From Sphingomonas sanxanigenens (GTDB lineage Bacteria; Pseudomonadota; Alphaproteobacteria; Sphingomonadales; Sphingomonadaceae): 5,067 nt of DNA. The stretch lies in contig QFNN01000157.1 of the NCBI GenBank assembly GCA_003240855.1, forward strand, positions 1 to 5,067, written 5' to 3'. The translations under genes were made by a program, and so were the position numbers. Below the pieces are notes generated by a model, which searched no databases, was not told where the DNA came from, and worked only from the letters and a program-made list of their open reading frames with translations. Of this stretch, positions 1-3,685 are shown piece after piece (positions within the stretch are counted from its first letter, which is position 1; each line of letters starts with the position of its first letter).

Positions 1-327
1 CTGGTCGTCGATGAAGCGGCGCTGATCGATCGGGTCGAGGGCCGCTACACCTGCGCCAAGTGCGGCGAGGGCTATCACGACAAATATAAGCAGCCGAAGC
101 TTGCCGGCGTCTGCGACGTGTGCGGCTCGACCGAGTTCAAGCGCCGTCCCGACGACAATGCCGAGACGGTGCGGACGCGCCTGGCCGAATATCGCGCCAA
201 GACCGCGCCGATCCTGCCGATCTACGAAGCGCGCGGGCTGGTCAGCCATGTCGACGGCATGGCCGATATCGAGCATGTCGCGACCGCGATCGCGGGCATC
301 CTCGACGGACCCAAGATCGGCGGCTGA
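1..327 (+). CDS. adk: Adenylate kinase, C-terminal half (5' end outside window)
   Basis: Adenylate kinase interconverts ATP + AMP and 2 ADP in the cytoplasm. The 108 visible residues start in frame at base 1 and end at TGA 325-327; a full protein is about 215 residues, so roughly half is missing, including the P-loop. The visible part covers the LID domain: GRYTCAKCGEGYHD (visible residues 14-27) carries a CxxC pair at 18/21, and a second CxxC at 38/41 (CDVC) completes a four-cysteine zinc-binding lid. It is followed by the conserved KRRPDD segment (47-52), whose arginines and aspartates contact substrates in the family, and by NAETVRTRLAEY, typical of the following helix. The C-terminus ends DGPKIGG. 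In alphaproteobacteria adk normally sits after secY at the end of the ribosomal protein cluster, which agrees with the rpsM operon following it. Identification is firm; nothing appears broken. Confidence 0.97.
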   Translation: MVVDEAALIDRVEGRYTCAKCGEGYHDKYKQPKLAGVCDVCGSTEFKRRPDDNAETVRTRLAEYRAKTAPILPIYEARGLVSHVDGMADIEHVATAIAGILDGPKIGG

Positions 328-368
328 CGCCTGACGCCCGCCGCCGGGCGGAGGGCGTGCTTTCCGGC

Positions 369-421
369 GCTTTCCTTGGTCGCCGCGCCGCCGGGCAACC
401 GGCGCGGGCGACGAAGGAAGC
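369..421 (+). repeat. Long imperfect inverted repeat / stem-loop in the adk 3' region
   Basis: The arms pair from 369-394 to 399-421 around a GCAA (GNRA type) tetraloop at 395-398. By hand I count 22 base pairs: 389-394/399-404, 386-387/405-406, 379-384/407-412, 372-377/414-419 and 369-370/420-421. The interruptions are one G-G mismatch (378/413) and single-base bulges at 388, 385 and 371. It starts 41 bases after the adk stop. No T-run follows on the + strand and none precedes it for the - strand, so it is not a textbook intrinsic terminator. It could be a 3' mRNA-stabilising structure, a U-less terminator, or a copy of a REP-like dispersed palindrome; only one copy is in this window. Confidence 0.6.
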
Positions 422-734
422 ACCCGGCGTCGACCATTTCCCGCATGGCGTTGATCGAGGCAGGTCTCCCCGCGCGCTGACGCCGTCAGGGGAGGCGGCG
501 GCCTTCGGGCTGGATCCGCAGGTGGATGCAGCCGGCCGTCGCGCAGCGCTCAGTCGCTGGCGGTCAGCGGCTGGGCAGGGCGCTTGAAAACGGCCGGCGC
601 GTCCGCGCGTCCGCGGGGCATTATGAACGCGAGTTCACGCGCCGCCCACGCATTCGGCAGGCTCCGGGCCTTATCCGGTCCCCACGGCCGACAAAGCTGG
701 CCGCGCATGACAATTCCCTATGTCGGACTTGGCG

Positions 735-768
735 GCGGCGCTTCGACCCGGGCGTCGCCGCTTTCTTT
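735..768 (+). terminator. Possible weak intrinsic terminator upstream of the rpsM promoter
   Basis: GCGGCG (735-740) can pair with CGCCGC (756-761), and the second arm runs straight into TTTCTTT (762-768). This is the right order for a Rho-independent terminator, and the position, about 45 bases before the rpsM -35 box, would insulate the operon from adk-side transcription. The stem is short, the 15-base loop is long and the T-run is interrupted, so this is tentative. Confidence 0.35.
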
Positions 769-812
769 CGTGGCATATCCTTCAGAACGATCCCGCCGAC
801 GGCGCGCGCCGC

Positions 813-841
813 TTGACAGACTCGATTCGCGCACCTAGATC
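813..841 (+). promoter_or_regulatory. Sigma-70 type promoter of the rpsM-rpsK-rpoA-rplQ operon
   Basis: A perfect TTGACA -35 box (813-818) is followed after exactly 17 bases by TAGATC (836-841), which keeps T1, A2 and A4 of the TATAAT consensus. The most likely start is the purine A848, seven bases after the -10 box, giving a 123-base leader before rpsM. Good -35, ideal spacing and a relaxed -10 are common for vegetative promoters in alphaproteobacteria. No stronger match is seen elsewhere in the 643-base spacer. Read-through from upstream cannot be excluded. Confidence 0.7.
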
Positions 842-849
842 GCCCCCAC

Positions 850-911
850 TCTGAAACCCCGATACATCCCGGCGGCGATTCTGTGCGCGCGCCGGGTGCG
901 TGTGTTTCAGA
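850..911 (+). promoter_or_regulatory. Structured 5' leader of rpsM (nested inverted repeats)
   Basis: TCTGAAAC (850-857) pairs perfectly with GTTTCAGA (904-911), enclosing a second perfect stem, CCCGGCG (868-874) with CGCCGGG (890-896), with a 15-base loop. Between them ATACA (862-866) faces TGTGT (901-905), which competes partly with the outer stem and could extend the fold. The outer stem would begin two bases after the predicted start at A848. It ends 45 bases before the rpsM Shine-Dalgarno at 956-960, so it leaves the ribosome site open in this fold. The role could be 5'-end protection or regulation; this is inferred from pairing only. Confidence 0.5.
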
Positions 912-970
912 ACTGACGCTATGAGATGGGCAGCCTGCCAAGCGGCCCGTGGAGCAGGAGAAAGACTTAG

Positions 971-1339
971 ATGGCACGTATCGCGGGGGTCAACATCCCC
1001 ACCAACAAGCGCGTTATCATCGCGCTGACCTACATCCACGGCATCGGCCGCGCGAAGGCTCTGGAGATCGCCGACAAGCTCGGTATCACGCATGAGCGCC
1101 GCGTTCAGGATCTTTCCGATCAGGAAGTGCTGCGTATCCGCGAGGCGATCGACGCCGACTACACCGTCGAAGGCGACCTGCGTCGCCAGACTGCGGTGAA
1201 CATCAAGCGCCTGATGGATCTCGCCTGCTATCGCGGCCTGCGTCATCGCAAGGGCCTTCCGGTTCGCGGCCAGCGCACGCATACCAATGCGCGCACCCGC
1301 AAGGGCAAGGCCAAGCCGATCGCCGGCAAGAAGAAGTAA
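971..1339 (+). CDS. rpsM: 30S ribosomal protein S13
   Basis: S13 sits in the head of the small ribosomal subunit, contacting 16S rRNA, S19 and, through its basic tail, tRNA and the bridge to the 50S subunit. The 122-residue product has the normal length for bacterial S13. It begins MARIAGVNIP, carries the helix-hairpin-helix-like YIHGIGRAKA segment at residues 21-30 and the family signature CYRGLRHRKGLPVRGQRT at 86-103, continues as HTNARTRKG and ends in a lysine-rich tail (KAKPIAGKKK). AGGAG at 956-960, ten bases before ATG, supports the start; GGAG at 951-954 is a second option. It is the first gene of the operon, 61 bases ahead of rpsK, and is probably transcribed from the promoter at 813-841. 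No irregularities are seen. Confidence 0.99.
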   Translation: MARIAGVNIPTNKRVIIALTYIHGIGRAKALEIADKLGITHERRVQDLSDQEVLRIREAIDADYTVEGDLRRQTAVNIKRLMDLACYRGLRHRKGLPVRGQRTHTNARTRKGKAKPIAGKKK

Positions 1340-1350
1340 GCTGGCTGGTT

Positions 1351-1369
1351 GAGCCGGCTCGCCCGGCTC
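1351..1369 (+). repeat. Hairpin in the rpsM-rpsK spacer
   Basis: GAGCCGG (1351-1357) pairs perfectly with CCGGCTC (1363-1369) over a 5-base loop. It lies 11 bases after the rpsM stop and 17 bases before the rpsK ribosome site (TAGGA, 1387-1391). No T-run follows, so it is not a simple terminator. It might act in mRNA stability or processing. Confidence 0.5.
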
Positions 1370-1400
1370 CCGGTCCGTAACTCAGGTAGGATCAGCAGAT

Positions 1401-1790
1401 ATGGCACGTGAACCCCAGCGTCTTCGCCGTCGCGAACGCAAGAACATCACCGCCGGCGTCGCCCATGTGAACGCCAGCTTCAACAACACCATGATCACCA
1501 TCACCGACGCCCAGGGCAATGCGATTAGCTGGTCCTCGGCAGGCATGATGGGCTTCAAGGGCAGCCGCAAGTCGACCCCCTACGCCGCGCAGGTTGCGGC
1601 CGAGGATGCCGGCAAGAAGGCTGCCGACCACGGCGTCCGGACGCTCGAGGTCGAGGTCAAGGGCCCCGGTTCGGGCCGCGAGTCGGCGCTCCGCGCGCTG
1701 CAGGCGGTCGGTTTCCAGATCACCTCGATCCGCGACGTGACGCCGATCCCGCACAATGGCGTGCGTCCGTCGAAGCGTCGTCGCGTCTGA
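1401..1790 (+). CDS. rpsK: 30S ribosomal protein S11
   Basis: S11 lies on the platform of the small subunit next to the mRNA exit side, where it binds 16S rRNA with S6, S18 and S21. The 129-residue product matches the family in length and pattern: a basic N-terminus (REPQRLRRRERKNI), GVAHVNASFNNTMITITD at residues 19-36, WSSAG at 44-48, KGSRKSTPYAAQ at 53-64, the signature VKGPGSGRESALRAL at 87-101 and the C-terminal PHNGVRPSKRRRV at 117-129. The ATG is preceded by TAGGA (1387-1391) with nine bases of spacing. It is the second gene of the operon, with rpoA starting 92 bases later. There is no rpsD (S4) behind it, unlike in E. coli. Confidence 0.99.
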   Translation: MAREPQRLRRRERKNITAGVAHVNASFNNTMITITDAQGNAISWSSAGMMGFKGSRKSTPYAAQVAAEDAGKKAADHGVRTLEVEVKGPGSGRESALRALQAVGFQITSIRDVTPIPHNGVRPSKRRRV

Positions 1791-1803
1791 TCACGCGGCC
1801 GCC

Positions 1804-1825
1804 GGCGGCTTCTTCGGAGGCCGCC
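1804..1825 (+). repeat. UUCG-capped hairpin in the rpsK-rpoA spacer
   Basis: Positions 1804-1812 pair with 1817-1825 in a 9-bp stem (one G-U pair at 1810/1819) closed by a C(UUCG)G tetraloop at 1813-1816, one of the most stable RNA loop types. It starts 13 bases after the rpsK stop. The following TCCCATGTTTCC is too poor in T for a confident terminator. Likely roles are blocking 3' exonucleases on the rpsM-rpsK segment or modulating read-through into rpoA; both are inference. Confidence 0.6.
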
Positions 1826-1841
1826 TCCCATGTTTCCGGCC

Positions 1842-1857
1842 GGGGCGGACGCGCCCC
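1842..1857 (+). repeat. Second hairpin just upstream of the rpoA ribosome site
   Basis: GGGGCG (1842-1847) pairs perfectly with CGCCCC (1852-1857) over the 4-base loop GACG. It ends 13 bases before the GAGGGG ribosome binding site (1871-1876), so it would stand directly in front of the initiation region of rpoA without covering it. Confidence 0.5.
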
Positions 1858-1870
1858 CGCCCAACTGCCC

Positions 1871-1885
1871 GAGGGGAATACCGTG
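1871..1885 (+). promoter_or_regulatory. Ribosome binding site that sets the GTG start of rpoA
   Basis: GAGGGG (1871-1876) lies six bases before GTG 1883-1885. No in-frame ATG or TTG lies between this site and the conserved N-terminal sequence (VNSKNWQELKKPN), so GTG is the only start that both uses the site and keeps the family's N-terminus. Confidence 0.8.
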
Positions 1886-2947
1886 GCTGTTAATTCCAAG
1901 AACTGGCAGGAACTGAAGAAGCCGAACGGCCTCGAGAAGAAGCCGAGCGGCGATGGCAAGCGCAAGGCGACCTTCATCGCCGAGCCGCTTGAGCGCGGCT
2001 TCGGCCTGACGCTCGGCAATGCGCTGCGCCGCGTGCTCCTCTCGTCGCTCCAGGGCGCCGCCGTCACCTCGATCAAGATCGAGAATGTGCTGCACGAGTT
2101 CTCGTCGCTCGCGGGCGTCCGCGAGGATGTGACGGACATCGTGCTCAATGTGAAGCGCGTTGCGCTCAAGATGCAGGGCGAGGGGCCGAAGCGCCTCCAG
2201 CTCTCGGCCACCGGCCCCGGCGCGGTAACCGCCGGCGACATCGCGGTTTCGGGCGACATCGAAGTGATGAACCCGGAACTGGTGATCTGCCATCTCGACG
2301 ACGGCGCGACGCTCAACATGGAGCTGACGGCCGACATCGGTAAGGGCTATGTGCCCGCCACCGCCAACCGTCCGGCGGACGCGCCGATCGGCCTGATCCC
2401 GGTCGATGCGCTTTATTCGCCGGTGCGTCAGGTCGCCTACAAGGTCGAGAACACCCGCGTCGGGCAGGAGCTCGACTATGACAAGCTGACGCTGACGGTT
2501 GAGACCGACGGCACGGTCACGCCGGAAGATGCGGTCGCCTATGCCGGGCGCATCCTGCAGGACCAGCTCCAGCTCTTCGTCCACTTCGACGACGGCCTGC
2601 CGGCCGCCGCCGCGCCGGTGGGCGGCCATGCCGCGCCGGTCGCGACCGAAAGCGCGGGCGACTCGAACCAGCTCAACCGCTACCTTCTCAAGAAGGTCGA
2701 CGAGCTGGAACTGTCGGTGCGTTCGGCCAACTGCCTCAAGAACGACAACATCATCTACATCGGCGATCTGGTTCAGAAAACCGAGGCCGAGATGCTGCGC
2801 ACGCCGAACTTCGGCCGCAAGTCGCTCAACGAGATCAAGGAAGTGCTCTCGTCGATGGGGCTGCGCCTCGGTATGGAAATCCCGGGCTGGCCGCCCGAGA
2901 ATATCGAGGACATGGCCAAGAAGCTCGCGCAGGATATCATGGGCTGA
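1883..2947 (+). CDS. rpoA: DNA-directed RNA polymerase subunit alpha
   Basis: The alpha dimer scaffolds assembly of RNA polymerase (beta and beta' bind its N-terminal domains), and its C-terminal domain contacts UP-element DNA and activators. The 354-residue product has a GTG start set by GAGGGG six bases upstream. The N-terminal domain spans about residues 25-235 and contains LERGFGLTLGNALRRVLLSS (36-55); R50 corresponds to the E. coli R45 dimer-interface arginine. An Ala/Pro/Gly-rich linker follows at about 238-262. The C-terminal domain (about 265-340) keeps VRSANCLK (279-286), with R280 and N283 matching the E. coli DNA-binding R265 and N268, and GRKSLNEIKE (311-320), with K313 matching K298; it ends with the conserved PGWPPEN block and a short DMAKKLAQDIMG tail. 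It is the third gene of the operon, 212 bases before rplQ. It is complete and normal. Confidence 0.99.
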   Translation: MAVNSKNWQELKKPNGLEKKPSGDGKRKATFIAEPLERGFGLTLGNALRRVLLSSLQGAAVTSIKIENVLHEFSSLAGVREDVTDIVLNVKRVALKMQGEGPKRLQLSATGPGAVTAGDIAVSGDIEVMNPELVICHLDDGATLNMELTADIGKGYVPATANRPADAPIGLIPVDALYSPVRQVAYKVENTRVGQELDYDKLTLTVETDGTVTPEDAVAYAGRILQDQLQLFVHFDDGLPAAAAPVGGHAAPVATESAGDSNQLNRYLLKKVDELELSVRSANCLKNDNIIYIGDLVQKTEAEMLRTPNFGRKSLNEIKEVLSSMGLRLGMEIPGWPPENIEDMAKKLAQDIMG

Positions 2948-2956
2948 ACCCGGCGT

Positions 2957-2983
2957 CCGGGATTGGCGAGCAGCTAATCCCGG
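2957..2983 (+). repeat. Strong stem-loop directly after rpoA
   Basis: CCGGGATT (2957-2964) pairs perfectly with AATCCCGG (2976-2983); the stem continues inward with G2965-T2975, G2966-C2974 and C2967-G2973, leaving a 5-base loop, for 11 bp in all. An alternative outer pairing, AACCCGG (2947-2953) with CCGGGTT (2980-2986), uses part of the same 3' arm, so two mutually exclusive folds are possible. The fold starts nine bases after the rpoA stop. No T-run follows, so complete termination here is unlikely; partial termination, processing or 3' protection are all possible. Confidence 0.6.
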
Positions 2984-3003
2984 GTTGACCGCCAGGTTCC
3001 GGC

Positions 3004-3121
3004 CGGCGGGCATTGCCCGACCGACGGCGCGGCCTGGCCGCGACGGAATAGTTTACGAGGCGCCCATCAAAAGGCGCGGCGGCAATATTGGGGTGAGCTC
3101 ACCGTCCTCACCTGGTCCAGG
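3004..3121 (+). promoter_or_regulatory. Cluster of inverted repeats forming a candidate rplQ leader
   Basis: Five further pairings follow one another in the rpoA-rplQ gap. CGG + CGGGC (3004-3011) pairs with GCCCG + CCG (3015-3023) with one bulged A. CGCGGCC (3028-3034) pairs with GGCCGCG (3036-3042). GCGCC (3060-3064) pairs with GGCGC (3073-3077). GGTGAG (3092-3097) can pair with either CTCACC at 3098-3103 (a perfect 12-base palindrome) or a second CTCACC at 3107-3112. CCTGG (3111-3115) mirrors CCAGG (3117-3121). No clear -35/-10 pair is seen, so this is more likely a folded transcript segment ahead of rplQ than a promoter, although individual GC stems can be chance. Confidence 0.4.
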
Positions 3122-3159
3122 GTGCCTGACACGGCCCTCGAACGAACGGAGTAAAGAAT

Positions 3160-3582
3160 ATGCGTCATCGCGTCGGTGGACGGAAACTTCAGCGCACGGC
3201 CTCGCATCGCGCGGCCCTGTTCCGCAACATGGCGGCGGCCCTCATCAAGCATGAGCAGATCACCACGACCACGGCCAAGGCGAAGGAGCTTCGCCCCTAT
3301 GTCGAAAAGCTGGTGACGCTCGCGAAGAAGGGCGGCCTTTCCAACCGTCGTCTGGCGCATGCCCGCCTGCTCGACGACGCGCAGTTGGTGAAGCTGTTCG
3401 ACGTGCTGGCGGCGCGCTACGCCGATCGCAACGGCGGCTACACCCGCATCATCAAGGCCGGCATCCGTGCTTCGGACGCCGCCCCGATCGCGATCATCGA
3501 ATTCGTCGATCGCGACGTGAGCGCCAAGGGCCAAGATTCGGGCCCGGTGCAGGCCGAGGACGATTTCGCGGACGCGGCGTAA
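3160..3582 (+). CDS. rplQ: 50S ribosomal protein L17
   Basis: L17 binds 23S rRNA near the peptide exit side of the large subunit. The product is 140 residues. The conserved core begins MRHRVGGRKLQRTASHRAALFRNM (starting at residue 1), contains ALIKHEQITTTTAKAKELRPYVEKL (27-51) with the signature ITTTTAKAKELR, and ends around AIIEFVDRD (111-119). The last 20 residues form a Gln/Asp/Glu-rich acidic tail (ending AEDDFADAA), a lineage-variable extension that is seen in many alphaproteobacterial L17 proteins. GGAG at 3148-3151, eight bases before ATG, supports the start. It is the last gene of the operon, with the terminator 49 bases after its stop codon. Confidence 0.98.
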   Translation: MRHRVGGRKLQRTASHRAALFRNMAAALIKHEQITTTTAKAKELRPYVEKLVTLAKKGGLSNRRLAHARLLDDAQLVKLFDVLAARYADRNGGYTRIIKAGIRASDAAPIAIIEFVDRDVSAKGQDSGPVQAEDDFADAA

Positions 3583-3627
3583 GCTGATCCCGCGAGGCCG
3601 GGCTTAGCGCGCGGCAACATCGATGGC

Positions 3628-3655
3628 TTGAGAAAGAGGTCGCGGCTGCTAGGGT
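3628..3655 (+). promoter_or_regulatory. Possible promoter of the peptidase gene, overlapping the terminator
   Basis: TTGAGA (3628-3633) and TAGGGT (3650-3655) are separated by 16 bases. The -35 matches five of six consensus bases; the -10 matches three of six. A start near 3662 would give a leader of about 24 bases containing the GGAG (3676-3679) ribosome site. Only 103 bases separate rplQ from the peptidase start and the terminator takes up 37 of them, so some promoter in this space is expected unless the gene depends on read-through. Confidence 0.3.
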
Positions 3656-3668
3656 CGCGGCCTCTTTC
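3632..3668 (+). terminator. Intrinsic terminator of the rpsM-rplQ operon
   Basis: Positions 3632-3644 pair with 3656-3668 in a 13-bp stem (one T-G pair at 3640/3660) over an 11-base loop. The outer part is GAAAGAGG with CCTCTTTC, so the T-rich side lies in the base of the stem and is followed by CATGTT; the A-rich 5' arm would allow the same element to work on the opposite strand. It is by far the longest near-perfect stem between rplQ and the next gene and falls where the operon should end. Confidence 0.8.
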
Positions 3669-3685
3669 CATGTTCGGAGCCGTTG

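Larger units (their letters stand above)
328..812. other. Gene-free spacer between adk and the rpsM promoter
   Basis: This 485-base stretch has short open frames on both strands (for example 526-816 +, 584-838 +, 621-977 -), but their translations are Arg/Ala/Pro/Ser-rich and low in family-like pattern, as expected of non-coding high-GC DNA, and none has a convincing ribosome binding site. It holds a small hairpin just after adk (335-340 with 345-350, CGCCCG/CGGGCG), the long hairpin at 369-421, a bulged hairpin at 466-494 (CTCCCC/GGGGAG enclosing TGAC/GTCA), a 5-bp GNRA-loop hairpin at 624-637 and a terminator-like element at 735-768. Short GC hairpins are common by chance at this composition; only 369-421 clearly stands out. 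No tRNA, rRNA or mobile element is visible. Confidence 0.7.

Noticed and set aside
526..838. Plus-strand small open frames (526-816, 584-838) in the adk-rpsM spacer
   Set aside because: Arg/Ala/Ser/Pro-rich translations, no convincing ribosome site, and they run into the promoter region at 813-841.
921..1028. Possible 35-residue upstream open frame overlapping the start of rpsM
   Set aside because: ATG 921 is out of frame with rpsM, has no good Shine-Dalgarno before it (GAACTGACGCT), and the peptide has no leader-peptide features such as codon runs.
621..1282. Minus-strand open frames (621-977 and 782-1282) across the rpsM leader and rpsM
   Set aside because: They overlap the promoter, leader and rpsM, show no recognisable domains and have shadow-like composition.
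2985..2990. TTGACC after rpoA as a -35 box for an internal rplQ promoter
   Set aside because: At 16-18 bases downstream there is only GC-rich sequence (around GGGCAT) with no usable -10 box.
1580..3013. 477-codon open frame on the minus strand opposite rpsK and rpoA
   Set aside because: It lies entirely opposite conserved rpsK/rpoA coding sequence, and its Arg/Asp/Val/Leu-rich translation is the usual mirror image of high-GC codon bias. No family resemblance and no plausible ribosome site were seen.
2499..3254. 251-codon plus-strand open frame overlapping the end of rpoA and the start of rplQ
   Set aside because: Arg/Ser-rich frame-shifted reading of the rpoA C-terminal domain; both real genes are fully conserved in their own frames.
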